A DNA stretch of 64,000 nt from contig NZ_JGYQ01000007.1 in the NCBI RefSeq assembly GCF_000741535.1, positions 434,001 through 498,000 of the forward strand, given 5' to 3'. The notes under the pieces were generated by a model. That model saw only the letters and a list, made by a program, of their open reading frames with translations. It did no database searches and was not told the DNA's origin. The stretch is from Bifidobacterium boum. Its GTDB lineage: Bacteria; Actinomycetota; Actinomycetes; Actinomycetales; Bifidobacteriaceae. This document shows positions 48,102 through 57,265 of the stretch, piece by piece (the first letter of the stretch is position 1; every line of letters starts with the position of its first letter). Made by a program: the position numbers and the translations under genes.

Positions 48102-48270
48102 TCGTCCAAGTCCCGTCGCCGTGTCTACACGCCGTCCGTTTTCCCGCCGCCTGTCCACGCTCAGCAGATGCTCAGCAAATGCTCAACATAGACAGGCAGT
48201 CAACGTAGACAGGCGATGTGCGAGAGACAACCGCGAGAATCACGGAACCACCAGGCGGCGTGGCGGCGAA

Positions 48271-49170
48271 TCAGAGCAATTCGACGCGGCCGACAAGGGT
48301 CGCCGAACCGGTGAGGAACACGCGGTCGTCGCTGACATCCACCAACAGCGTGCCGCCGCGCACCGTAATCGTCCAATGATGGATACCGGTTTTGGCCAGC
48401 AGCGTGACGCCCGTAGCGCACAAGCCGGTACCGCATGACAGGGTTTCCCCGACACCACGCTCATTGACCCGCATGGTGGCGCTGCCATGGTCGGACGCCT
48501 CATCGGTCGCATCGATACGGACGAATTCGGCGTTCTGGTCGGACTCCAACACCGGGTTGACCACCGGTTTGACCACAAGATTCAGCTCGTCGACCGCAGG
48601 CAAGGATGAGACGCCGTCGCCGATGACACTGACCACGTGCGGGTTTCCCATGTCAACGAACGTGCCGCGCGCCGAACCGTCAGTACCCGGAATCGTCACA
48701 GTGAACGCGTCCGTCTCGCCACGCTTCCACTCCCCCATATCAACGCGGAACACGTCATGGCCGCAAGGAGTGACATCACCAAGCGATACCAGCGTTTTCA
48801 CGCCGGCACGCGTACCTAGCCGCAATGGCTCGCCACCAACGCCGTCGGCATATCCGAGCCGCTGGGCGAACAATGCGGTGGCACGCGTACCATTGCCGCA
48901 CATTTCCGCCAAAGAACCGTCAGCATTACGGTAATCCATGAACCATTCGGCACCGTCCGACTCCAGCCGTGCGACCGTATCGGCATCAAGATCGCTGACG
49001 AAACGCGGGTGGGTCAAACGCAACAGCCCATCGCCGCCAATACCGAAATGCCGGTCGCACAGGAACCGCACCTCATCCGGCGTCGGTTCGAACGTGTCGT
49101 CCGGATCCGCGTAGATAACAAAATCGTTGCCGGTGGCGTGCGCCTTGACAACCGTCTGTGGAATGCTCAT
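48271..49170 (-). CDS. dapF: Diaminopimelate epimerase
   Basis: Epimerises LL-DAP to meso-DAP using two Cys. 299 residues. VVKAHATGNDFVIYADPDD at the N-terminus, EMCGNGTRATALF with the first catalytic Cys (near residue 90), and TLSCGTGLCATGV with the second (near 250). Start ATG 49170. Many bifidobacteria use Lys or Orn rather than DAP in the wall, so the main use may be lysine synthesis. Confidence 0.97.
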   Translation of the reverse strand: MSIPQTVVKAHATGNDFVIYADPDDTFEPTPDEVRFLCDRHFGIGGDGLLRLTHPRFVSDLDADTVARLESDGAEWFMDYRNADGSLAEMCGNGTRATALFAQRLGYADGVGGEPLRLGTRAGVKTLVSLGDVTPCGHDVFRVDMGEWKRGETDAFTVTIPGTDGSARGTFVDMGNPHVVSVIGDGVSSLPAVDELNLVVKPVVNPVLESDQNAEFVRIDATDEASDHGSATMRVNERGVGETLSCGTGLCATGVTLLAKTGIHHWTITVRGGTLLVDVSDDRVFLTGSATLVGRVELL

Positions 49171-49274
49171 GCCCCGAGTCTACCCATGCGCGGGGAGGAA
49201 TCGCCGAGCGCGAACCGGATAGCGGGACAGCGGGTACGACGCCGATACAATCAGCGCAATCCCCAAACATGCGA

Positions 49275-49330
49275 CTATCCCCGCACCGACGACGCTGACG
49301 AACTGTCAGGCGTCACCGAAGCGGGGATAG
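49275..49330 (-). terminator. Long nested hairpin after the surface-protein gene
   Basis: CTATCCCCGC (49275-49284) pairs with GCGGGGATAG (49321-49330), with an inner stem GACGC-TGAC/GTCA-GGCGTC. Confidence 0.8.
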
Positions 49331-49350
49331 CGATTGGCCGAAGCGTGAAG

Positions 49351-50466
49351 TCACTCGGCGTCGGCTGCAGCCTCGGAAGCCTTACTGGCGGAATACATCG
49401 ACCAGATGCGACGCACATACAGGACAGCGGGAACCGCCGCAACCAGCGCACATGCCGCGGCAATCAGCGCGGTCGGGCTGATACCGGTTTTGGCGAGCGC
49501 CCCGGCGATACCGCCCTGCCGGGGCGTGGCGTGGGACGCGGAAGTGTCGGATTGTGCCGTTGTGGATGCAGGGGCTGCGCTGTTCTTCTGGCTTGCGGCG
49601 TTCTTCGCGGTTGCGGTGGCGGTCGACGCCTGCTTGCCGTCAGTCGAAGTGGCGGCAGTCTTGCCGGTGGAATGTTCGGCCGTGTTCGACTGATGGTCAG
49701 CGTCGGTATTGCTTGCGTTGTTCACTGTGTCGTCAGCCACCTTGTTGCCGACCGCTTCAGCCAAATCAAGCTTCGCTTTGGTGAACGCGGCTTTGGCGGT
49801 GGCCACGTCCGCGGCGGACTGGACGAGCGTTGCATCCGCTTGGACTTTCGCCTGCGTGGCGGCAGCGAACTCCTCACCCGCTTTCACACGCGCCGGGGCA
49901 TCCGCGTCAGCCTGCTCATCGGCGTGACGTTTGGCTTCAAGCGCCGCGACATTGGCTTGGCGTGCGGCATCCCGCGTCTGCTTGGCCTGATTGAGCCGGG
50001 CATCCGCCTGTTTGACGGCATCACTATCAGCAGGATTGTGCAGTCTTGCGGATACATCATTCGCATACGCGTCCGCAACGACGTTCTCCGCGCTTTTGAG
50101 CGCTTTAGCGGCAGCGATGGCTTCAGTTCCGGCAGCGACCGCTTGCCGTTTGCTTGCTCTGGCCGTATTGAGCGCCGACGTGGCGGCGACAAGCCGTTGC
50201 GTGGCCGACCGGCTGGCGTTCTGGGCGTTCTTGTGATTCGCAACGGCTTGACGGTACGCGTTCTGCGCCGCCGTGTAATCAGCTTTCGCGCTCTGATACA
50301 TGTCATCAGCCGACGTTTTGGTGCTGCTGGAATCGGTGTTGTTGGAAGACGCGGCGACAGTGGACGGGCTGGCGGCAGGTTGCGCCGCGTTCGCCACGAT
50401 TGCCGAGCCGGGTGCAAGCAGCATCGCCGCGGCAATCAAGATACCGACATACTTCGGATTGCTCAT
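49351..50466 (-). CDS. Sortase-anchored (LAKTG) coiled-coil surface protein
   Basis: 371 residues. Signal peptide (MSNPKYVGILIAAAMLLAPG, cleavage near ANAA-QP), then a Ser/Thr/Asn-rich segment, then about 200 residues of Ala/Lys/Asp/Gln helical heptads (60-260), a Thr/Ala/Ser-rich stalk, and the sortase motif LAKTG at 324-328 followed by a helix. Unusual: about 20 residues (RRIWSMYSASKASEAAADAE) follow the helix, longer and more acidic than the usual short basic tail. Ala in place of Pro in LPxTG is seen in actinobacterial substrates. No sortase gene is adjacent. Ends in a strong hairpin. Confidence 0.85.
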   Translation of the reverse strand: MSNPKYVGILIAAAMLLAPGSAIVANAAQPAASPSTVAASSNNTDSSSTKTSADDMYQSAKADYTAAQNAYRQAVANHKNAQNASRSATQRLVAATSALNTARASKRQAVAAGTEAIAAAKALKSAENVVADAYANDVSARLHNPADSDAVKQADARLNQAKQTRDAARQANVAALEAKRHADEQADADAPARVKAGEEFAAATQAKVQADATLVQSAADVATAKAAFTKAKLDLAEAVGNKVADDTVNNASNTDADHQSNTAEHSTGKTAATSTDGKQASTATATAKNAASQKNSAAPASTTAQSDTSASHATPRQGGIAGALAKTGISPTALIAAACALVAAVPAVLYVRRIWSMYSASKASEAAADAE

Positions 50467-50802
50467 ATCGTCCCCTTAACTCCACAGCGTATCGTCCGTG
50501 ACAGTCCGGTACGCCACCCGCGGTGCGGCACGCTCACGCCACCGCATCCACGGTGATGGTCAGTTCTATCTGTATTATCGGTCACAACTTACGACATCGA
50601 CTACCGGTTATTCGACACATGCTCACGACACGCCCAACACGCCAACGGGATTTCACCATGCACGGAGCGCGTATGCGGCATTTCACGCCGGTACGCTGAT
50701 GGACGGACGGCAAGACGCGGATGGTGTTACTATCACGGTAGCCAATCAATACAGGCTCGTACTATGAGGCCCGCAATCGCGACAGCCTGACAAGGAGGAT
50801 CA
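50467..50802. other. 336-bp divergent region between the surface-protein gene and murI
   Basis: No gene. TACTAT around 50728 is a candidate -10 for murI. No repeat of the described families seen. Confidence 0.45.
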
Positions 50803-51579
50803 ATGACTTCCACTGCACCAATCGGCGTGTTTGATTCCGGCTTGGGCGGCATCTCAGTGGTACGCGAACTGGTGAAGGATCTGCCGGACGAGCAGGTCCT
50901 GTACTTCGGAGATTCCGCGAATGCGCCCTACGGTACGAAAACCCCGGAAGAGGTGCGCCGTCTCGCGTTCGCGATTGTCAACGATTTCGTGCGCGAAGGC
51001 GTCAAAGCCGTGGTCATCGCCTGCAATACGGCGACTTCGGCGGCGGTGGACGCGCTGCGTGAACAGTTCAGCATCCCGATTATCGGCATGGAACCGGCGT
51101 TGAAAGTCGCGTGCGACCGTGGGCATGGCGTTCCCCAGCATGTCATCGTCGCCGCGACCCCATTGACGTTACGTGAGCGGAAATTCGCTAAGCTCATGGC
51201 CAGATTCAACGCGGATAACGTGATTTACAAGCAGCCTTGCCCGGCGCTGGTGGAAATCGTGGAACACGGGCAGCTTGACGACCGCGAACTGGTTGAACGC
51301 ACCCTGCACGGGTATTTCGACCAGTATGATCTTGAAACCATTGATTCCGTAGTACTCGGTTGCACGCATTTCCCGTTCTTCCGCGAGTATTTCCGCCGTC
51401 TCATGCCCAGCAGCACCGCCATCATCGACGGTAATGAAGGAACCGTACGTCACTTACGCGTGGTGTTGGAAGCACTGGGCAAACTCGCACCGGAAGGAGC
51501 GGCAGGCGGTGTTTCGCTGTCCAATTCCGACACCAGCGAACGTATGGCCACGCTGATGAAGCAGTTGCTGACACGGTGA
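50803..51579 (+). CDS. murI: Glutamate racemase
   Basis: Supplies D-Glu for peptidoglycan. 258 residues. [23 protein letters not shown], the first catalytic Cys in [14 protein letters not shown] (near residue 70) and the second in [10 protein letters not shown] (near 185). ATG preceded by AAGGAGGATCA, an excellent ribosome site. Ends at 51579, 72 bp before a palindromic repeat pair. Confidence 0.97.
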   Translation: MTSTAPIGVFDSGLGGISVVRELVKDLPDEQVLYFGDSANAPYGTKTPEEVRRLAFAIVNDFVREGVKAVVIACNTATSAAVDALREQFSIPIIGMEPALKVACDRGHGVPQHVIVAATPLTLRERKFAKLMARFNADNVIYKQPCPALVEIVEHGQLDDRELVERTLHGYFDQYDLETIDSVVLGCTHFPFFREYFRRLMPSSTAIIDGNEGTVRHLRVVLEALGKLAPEGAAGGVSLSNSDTSERMATLMKQLLTR

Positions 51580-51651
51580 GCGGCTGGCGGCCAGCGGGTG
51601 ACGGCCAGCGGGTGACGGCATGTGACGGGGATCTGCCTGCCAAGTACGCGA

Positions 51652-51771
51652 GGTATCGGCTTGTCGTGTGACCGGACCGTCGCACCACAGGCGGATAGCT
51701 CCAGGAATCAGCTGTTCCGGCCTGGTATCGGCCTACTGTGTAACGATTCGGGTACACTGAAGACGGATAGC
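51652..51771. repeat. Two units of the 48-bp nested palindrome, 72-bp period
   Basis: Units 51652-51699 and 51724-51771 share the exact layout of the array at 27646-27902: GGTATC, 8, GTGTGA, 8, TCGCAC, 8, GATAGC; the second has GTGTAA and GTACAC in the centre. Gap 24 bp. They fill the 318-bp space between murI and the patatin gene together with unremarkable sequence. Confidence 0.85.
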
Positions 51772-51897
51772 GGCGAGCATTGTTCGACATCCGAATATCA
51801 TCTGTCTGATTTTTGCGCGGTTGTCCACGTGTGGCCCGTAAGCTCGCCGTAAGTGCGCATCGGCACACTACGGATGCGCTCACGTGAGGGAGACAAC

Positions 51898-52743
51898 ATG
51901 GCACGAACAGCATTGATCGATGTCGGCGGCGGCTACCGGGCGATTTTCGGAGCCGGAGTCATGGACAGGCTCATGGAAATGCGCATCGACTTCGACCACT
52001 GCTACGGCGTCTCCGCAGGAAGCGCCAACATGGTCGGCTATATCGCCCATCAACCCTACCGCAGCCACAAGTTCTACACCGAATACGCCAACCGCAAGGA
52101 ATACGCAAGCGTCCAGAACTTCAGAAAACACCATAACTTCGTCGGGCTCGACTATGTCTACAGCACACTGTCGAACCACGACGGCGAATACCCGGTCGAT
52201 TTCGACGCGTTCGAAGCGAACCCGACCGGATTCACAGTCGTCGCTTGCAATGCCGAAACCGGGCAACCCAAATACTTCGACAAGTCGGACGTCCACTACG
52301 ATGATTTCGACATTATGAAGGCATCATCCGCTGTGCCGGTCGCCTGCGAACCGTATGTGATCGACGGCATCCCTTACTTCGACGGCGGCATCGCCGATCC
52401 TGTCCCCGTGCAGAAAGCGCTTGACGACGGGTATGACAGGGTTGTGCTCATCCTGACCAGGCTCAAGGACGTGCTGCGCGAACAGAAGAAAGACATCATG
52501 CCCGCGCGCATCCTCGAACGCACGTACCCGGCTGCGGCCGACCGTCTGCTCAACCGGTATCAGACCTATAACGATGAGGTGGCGCTCGCCAAGCAGTACG
52601 AGCAGGAAGGCAAAGCGCTGATCATCGCGCCGGAATCCCTGTACGGGCTGTCCACGTTGACCAAGAAGTTCGAGGGGCTGGAGCGCATGTACCGCGCGGG
52701 GTACGCTGCGGCCGAGGCGATTCCCGAGTTCTTGGAAAGCTGA
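51898..52743 (+). CDS. Patatin-like phospholipase (RssA-type)
   Basis: 281 residues. The oxyanion loop is DVGGGYRAIFGAGV (GGGxR), the nucleophile elbow is GVSAGSAN with Ser39, and the dyad Asp is in YFDGGIADPVP near 165. Cytosolic Ser-Asp lipase or acyl hydrolase; substrate unknown. Start ATG 51898 with GAGGGAGA upstream; the 15 extra upstream codons lack support. Ends 38 bp before a hairpin. Confidence 0.92.
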   Translation: MARTALIDVGGGYRAIFGAGVMDRLMEMRIDFDHCYGVSAGSANMVGYIAHQPYRSHKFYTEYANRKEYASVQNFRKHHNFVGLDYVYSTLSNHDGEYPVDFDAFEANPTGFTVVACNAETGQPKYFDKSDVHYDDFDIMKASSAVPVACEPYVIDGIPYFDGGIADPVPVQKALDDGYDRVVLILTRLKDVLREQKKDIMPARILERTYPAAADRLLNRYQTYNDEVALAKQYEQEGKALIIAPESLYGLSTLTKKFEGLERMYRAGYAAAEAIPEFLES

Positions 52744-52780
52744 GCGCGACTCCCGACTTCCTGCCTCTTGGCTGATTCGA

Positions 52781-52812
52781 CGAGTTGGTGAGGGACAAGT
52801 CTTACCAACTCG
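52781..52812 (+). terminator. Hairpin after the patatin gene
   Basis: CGAGTTGGT (52781-52789) pairs perfectly with ACCAACTCG (52804-52812). Confidence 0.7.
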
Positions 52813-52970
52813 TGATGATGCATGGCATGGGCAGCTGGTCATCTTGATGCTTGCTGATTCTTGGCGGCACGTAGGTTCACGTAGGTTATAGAACGAAATA
52901 CAGCACTGCGCCGGCATGTAGCTTATCGTTGCTCTACCTTAACGGCAGCATGTGAAAGAGGAACGTCACC

Positions 52971-53110
52971 ATGGCAGGAGCGATTTTCGACTCACGAACA
53001 GCGGTGTCACTCGAAAAGCCGCCGAGCATCTTGGGCTGTCCGAACACAGTGCACGCAAATATGCGGATGAGCTGTCCCGGTATGGATTGATTGATTTCAC
53101 GCATCGCTGA
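52971..53110 (+). pseudogene. Remnant of a winged-helix domain
   Basis: An ATG at 52971 opens a short frame that does not continue into the recognisable part. In the neighbouring frame 53000-53110 encodes SGVTRKAAEHLGLSEH, then SARKYADELSRYGLIDFTHR and stop. That is typical recognition-helix text of Fic/ATPase-associated winged helices. The start in one frame and the domain end in another suggest a frameshifted or internally deleted gene end. Confidence 0.5.
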
Positions 53111-53247
53111 CCATTACGGTTCAAAGCGTCCTAGACCGTCATACGCAATCTGGAAGGCGAACCCGCGGAATCAACAGCCACGGTACGGGTCACCGTATGA
53201 GTCTGAGCGCTGTACGGTGTCAGCCCGGTACACCGGCAGCCAAAGCA

Positions 53248-53292
53248 AGTGGCGGGTTTTCAGACATCTGGTATGTCTGAAAACCCGCCACT
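53248..53292. terminator. Perfect 20-bp palindrome
   Basis: Arms 53248-53267 and 53273-53292 with a 5-nt loop. The minus-strand left arm contains a CAGAC-A4-CCCGCC layout. Lies 126 bp downstream of the SPFH gene end. Could terminate either strand. Confidence 0.65.
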
Positions 53293-53417
53293 GCGTAGCA
53301 CTATGCGGCAATCCAGGCGTTCGTCAGAGTCCAGGCGGGAAAGCGGGGTCTTCCTCCCTTCTCCTTCCCCGACATTGCACGGAGACGAGTGTCAGTCGCC
53401 ACCAAGCGTCCAATCGC

Positions 53418-54368
53418 TCAGCGCAATCCGGACGGGCGGTCAGGCGCTGGAGATGCGAACGCCGCGGAAGCAGCCGCGTCGGACGGGATCTCACTGGCAG
53501 TGAGCATGGCCTTGGTAACCTGCTCGTACAAATCCTGATACCCGCCAGGCGTGGAAGCTGGCAGCACCACGGTCTTCGCGTTGCGGGACTCGGACAGCGA
53601 GCGCATCACGTCGAGGTACTGGTTGAACAGGACCACATTGTTGACATCGGCGATATTCATGCCGACGGCCTGCAGGCTCTTGATCTGGTCGACGATGCCG
53701 TTGGCGATTTCACGACGGTAGTTCGCCTGGCCCTCGCCCTGCAGGCGGGTCTTCTCAGCTTCTGCTGCGGCTTGGGTTTCGATCTGGATGCGCTGTGCTT
53801 CGGCGCGCTGGCGGGTGGCTTCCTTCTCACGCTGGGCGGCGTTAATGGAGTCCATCGCGTTCTTGACCTGCGGGCTCGGGTCAATCGCGGTGATGAGGGT
53901 CTTGACGACGGTGAAGCCGAAGCGGCTCATTTCCGTGCCGACGGTCTTCTGCACGTCGGCGGCGACATCGTCCTTGCGGGCGAATGCGTCATCAAGGGTG
54001 AGCGCCGGTATTGCGGAACGCAGGGCGTCCTCCATGTAGCTGCGCAGCTGGCCGGCCGGATCTTGCAGCTCATAGTATGCCGTGGCGACGGATGCCGGAG
54101 CCACGCGGAACTGTGTGGAGGCGACCACGGTGACGAACACGTTGTCAAGGGTCTTGGTTTCCAGCTTCACATTCAGCTGGCTGACCCGCATATTCGTTTT
54201 CATGGCGATGCGGTCGACAAACGGGATTTTCATACGCAGGCCCGCATACTGCACCTTATGGAACTTACCGAATCGTTCGATGATATAGGCCTGCTGCTGC
54301 GGGACCACGTACAGCGCCGAGCACAGCAAAAGCAGCACGATGACAATCAAAGCGATAGCAAACGGCAT
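53418..54368 (-). CDS. SPFH/band-7 (stomatin/QmcA-like) membrane protein
   Basis: 316 residues: N-terminal helix (PFAIALIVIVLLLLCSALYVV), then VPQQQAYIIERFGKF and an SPFH domain to about 185, an Ala/Glu/Arg/Gln coiled coil (190-240), and a C-terminal NIADVNNVVLFNQYLDVM segment. Scaffolds membrane microdomains or modulates membrane proteases. Start ATG 54368 with AAAGGA upstream. No NfeD partner gene is adjacent. Confidence 0.92.
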   Translation of the reverse strand: MPFAIALIVIVLLLLCSALYVVPQQQAYIIERFGKFHKVQYAGLRMKIPFVDRIAMKTNMRVSQLNVKLETKTLDNVFVTVVASTQFRVAPASVATAYYELQDPAGQLRSYMEDALRSAIPALTLDDAFARKDDVAADVQKTVGTEMSRFGFTVVKTLITAIDPSPQVKNAMDSINAAQREKEATRQRAEAQRIQIETQAAAEAEKTRLQGEGQANYRREIANGIVDQIKSLQAVGMNIADVNNVVLFNQYLDVMRSLSESRNAKTVVLPASTPGGYQDLYEQVTKAMLTASEIPSDAAASAAFASPAPDRPSGLR

Positions 54369-54684
54369 GGGGGGATTCCTTTCATCCGATTCCGCGCAAT
54401 CTTTGCGCGAACAGCCGTCTCCATCGTATCAGAAACTGAACAGAATGCCGGAATCCGGCCATTTTCAAGACACGCTTCCCAAAAGCTGAGAGCCGGCTAT
54501 CGATTTTTGCGAACGCAACGCCACCACACGAAAGCGTGCAGGTTGTTAGGGTCAAAGACAATCAACGCATTCACACTGACTGCAGCCATCTGCGGTCACA
54601 CAGCCCTACAGCACTGCCGGATGCGGCGCGCACAACCGCGCCGCGACACCGGCACGCCGCATGTCCCATCCAAGGAGGTTCCGC
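54369..54684. other. 316-bp divergent promoter region
   Basis: Between the SPFH gene and the Ldh_2 gene. No T-box, SAM riboswitch or repeat recognised. Confidence 0.4.
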
Positions 54685-55893
54685 ATGCCACGTATCTTCC
54701 AGGTCAGCGTTCCGTCCCTGCGGGTCACGCTGTCCTCCATTTTCCGCAAGCAAGGCTTCAATTCGACTGACGCCTTGTATCTGGCCGGCACGCTCATCGA
54801 CGCCGACCAGAGGGGGATCAGCTCGCACGGCACGCAGCGCATGGCCATGTACGACGCGAAAATCAGACATCGGATCATTGACCCGCACGCACGCCCCGGC
54901 ATCGTGCGCAGCAAAGGGGCTAGCCTGCTCATCGACGCCCACGCGGCCATGGGGCAGCTCGCCATGCGTGAGGCAACCAATCTGGCCATCGGACTGGCGC
55001 AATCGCACGGTGTAGGCCTGGTGACCGTGCGCAATTCAAACCATTTCGGCACCGCCGGGCAATACGCGCGCAAAGCCGCCGATTCCGGATTCGTTGGCAT
55101 CGTCTCGACGAATTCCAACCCGATTGTCGCACCAACGCACACCGCCGTCCCCGCGCTGGGGAGCAATCCGATAGCCGTGGCGGCAGGCTATGGGAATGAC
55201 CAGCTGGATTTCGACGCGGCGACCAGCACCGTGTCCCTTGGCAAGGTTGAAGTCCATGAGAAGACGCAGTCGCTTATCGCCGCCGATTGGGCGGTCGATG
55301 CGCATGGTGATGTCGAACATGACCCCGTCGCCATCATGAATGCCATTCGTTCCAAACCGCGACGCGCCGCCTTGACTCCGCTTGGCGGGCCGGGCGAGAA
55401 CGGCGGCGGATACAAAGGGTACGGGCTCGGCTTGGCTGTGGAACTACTCACCGGACTCCTCGGCGACGCCCCCGCATCCATCGATTTGAACGGCACGCGC
55501 ATCAGCCACAGCATCTTGGCGATCTCCCCCGAAGCCTACGGCGGCAGTGACGCGCTCGCCGCGCGGGTCTCCCAACTCGCAAAACGTCTGCGTTCCCTGC
55601 CGTCAAGCGATGGGCATCCGGTCCTGTTTCCCGGTGACAAGGAGCGCGCTGCCCTGGCCCAGCATCACGACACCGTGCCGATTGACGAAGTGACCTACAA
55701 GCAAGTGCGGGACATCGCTTGGGGGCTTGATATCGACGAGCCGCAGATTGTGCGGATTGACGATGGAGATAGCGCGATCGCGACCGGCAACGGAAAAACT
55801 GACGATACACCGCACGAAACCACCAATATTGGCGAGACAACCAGTACGACAGCCTACGCCAATACACCCATCATCACCCAGACATCGAGGTGA
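54685..55893 (+). CDS. Ldh_2-family NAD(P)H-dependent 2-oxoacid dehydrogenase
   Basis: 402 residues of the malate/L-lactate/ureidoglycolate/sulfolactate dehydrogenase superfamily (not the Rossmann LDH). RGISSHGTQRM with the catalytic His, VTVRNSNHFGTAGQYA, STNSNPIVAP, LGSNPIAVA, and GGGYKGYGLGLAVE are diagnostic. The exact substrate is not readable. Start ATG 54685, preceded by AAGGAGG. The stop is one base before the next gene's ATG. The last 60 residues are Thr/Asp-rich, beyond the conserved domain. Confidence 0.92.
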   Translation: MPRIFQVSVPSLRVTLSSIFRKQGFNSTDALYLAGTLIDADQRGISSHGTQRMAMYDAKIRHRIIDPHARPGIVRSKGASLLIDAHAAMGQLAMREATNLAIGLAQSHGVGLVTVRNSNHFGTAGQYARKAADSGFVGIVSTNSNPIVAPTHTAVPALGSNPIAVAAGYGNDQLDFDAATSTVSLGKVEVHEKTQSLIAADWAVDAHGDVEHDPVAIMNAIRSKPRRAALTPLGGPGENGGGYKGYGLGLAVELLTGLLGDAPASIDLNGTRISHSILAISPEAYGGSDALAARVSQLAKRLRSLPSSDGHPVLFPGDKERAALAQHHDTVPIDEVTYKQVRDIAWGLDIDEPQIVRIDDGDSAIATGNGKTDDTPHETTNIGETTSTTAYANTPIITQTSR

Positions 55894-55894
55894 A

Positions 55895-57151
55895 ATGACT
55901 ACATCAACCGATTCCACAACACGCACACCATCAACGGCAATCCACACTCACGATCCGGCGAGCCGCCCATCCCCCGACCGGGTGATTCCGCAGGCAATCG
56001 CACGTCTGGCGCCATCCGCCATTCGTGCCTTTGACGCGGAAGTCTCCCAAATCCCCGGCATTATCAAGCTGACGTTGGGCGAACCGGACTTCCCTACCCC
56101 GGAATTCATCAAACGGGCGGCGGCACGTGCATTGGACGCCAACCGCACCCATTACGCGCCCAATGCGGGAACTGAAGGCTTGAGAACAGCCATCAGCGCG
56201 TATCTGGCACGGCGGCGAGGATTGGCCATATCTTCGGATCGTATCATCGTGACCACAGGTGCCAGCGAAGCGCTCAGCAGCACGCTCGGCACATTGCTGG
56301 CAGTACCGGGGGCGGAACTCATCGAATTCACGCCGGCATTCGGGCAGTACGCGTCACTGGCACGCATCCATGGAGCGAAGCTCACCGCCATCGACACCAC
56401 CGGCAACGGGTTCCATCCTGATCCGACAGCCCTTGACAGGGCGCTTGGCCACGCTCATGGGCCGGCTGTCGTTATTCTGAATTCACCGTCCAACCCGACC
56501 GGCACCGTCGCGAGCGAAGATGAGCTGCGCGATTTGGCGCGCATCATCGACCGGCATGATGCCATCGCAGTCAGCGACGAAGTGTATGCGGAAATCAGCT
56601 TCGAACCCAGGCCAGCGCCCTCAATCGCCAAGTTCATCCCGGAGCGTACCGTCGTCATCGACAGCGCCTCGAAGACCTACGCGATGACCGGGTGGCGTCT
56701 CGGCTGGCTTGCAGCTCCCGCATGGCTTGCACCTGCCATTCTCAAGTACCACCAGCTCGCAGTCTCCTGTGCCGCGACGTTCAGCATGGATGCCGCACAG
56801 GAAGCGTACGAACATGGGGATGCCGCAATCGAGACCATGGTCGATGAATACCGGGCTCGTCGCGATTTCCTGGCCGGGGCACTCAACGCCGCCGGGTACC
56901 AGACGGCGAACCCCCAAGGCGCGTTCTACCTGTATGTCAAAGCCCCTGAACGATATGCGGACGGTTTGGCATTCGCCCGCGACCTAGCCCAACATGCCAA
57001 AGTCGCAGCAATCCCCGGAACCGCCTTCGCCTCCGGTCCCTCGCCATATGTGCGGTTCAGCTACGCGGCAGCTTTGGACACCCTGCGGCAAGCCGCAGAG
57101 CGAATCCGCACGTTCACCGACAGCAGGGGCAACAATCACAACGGCCAGTAG
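55895..57151 (+). CDS. PLP-dependent aminotransferase class I/II
   Basis: 418 residues. LGEPDFPTPEFIKRAA, THYAPNAGTEGLRTAI, NSPSNPTGTV, AVSDEVYAEI, the Schiff-base Lys in SASKTYAMTGWRLGW (near 260), and RFSYAAALDTL close to the C-terminus. AspC/PatA-like subgroup Ib; amino donor unknown. The N-terminal 30 residues are disordered. Start ATG 55895 directly after the Ldh_2 stop (TGAA-ATG), so the two are coupled. Confidence 0.95.
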   Translation: MTTSTDSTTRTPSTAIHTHDPASRPSPDRVIPQAIARLAPSAIRAFDAEVSQIPGIIKLTLGEPDFPTPEFIKRAAARALDANRTHYAPNAGTEGLRTAISAYLARRRGLAISSDRIIVTTGASEALSSTLGTLLAVPGAELIEFTPAFGQYASLARIHGAKLTAIDTTGNGFHPDPTALDRALGHAHGPAVVILNSPSNPTGTVASEDELRDLARIIDRHDAIAVSDEVYAEISFEPRPAPSIAKFIPERTVVIDSASKTYAMTGWRLGWLAAPAWLAPAILKYHQLAVSCAATFSMDAAQEAYEHGDAAIETMVDEYRARRDFLAGALNAAGYQTANPQGAFYLYVKAPERYADGLAFARDLAQHAKVAAIPGTAFASGPSPYVRFSYAAALDTLRQAAERIRTFTDSRGNNHNGQ

Positions 57152-57265
57152 CCGAAGCGCGAACCGGGCACACCCCATGATCTGCCTGCAGCCCCTTCAA
57201 CATGCCGAATGGCCGCAAGGCCACCGGCAACACACAACATATCAACCTTAAACCGAAAGATCATC

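Larger units (their letters stand above)
52813..53417. other. About 600 bp without an intact gene
   Basis: Contains a winged-helix remnant (52975-53110), a short direct repeat CACGTAGGTT (about 52867-52886), and the perfect 20-bp palindrome at 53248. Nothing else recognised. Confidence 0.55.

Noticed and set aside
49009-50556. 515-residue plus-strand open frame
   Set aside because: Antisense of dapF and the LAKTG gene, and crosses their terminator.
53091-54770. 559-residue plus-strand open frame
   Set aside because: Antisense of the SPFH gene; begins in the gene-poor region and ends inside the Ldh_2 gene.
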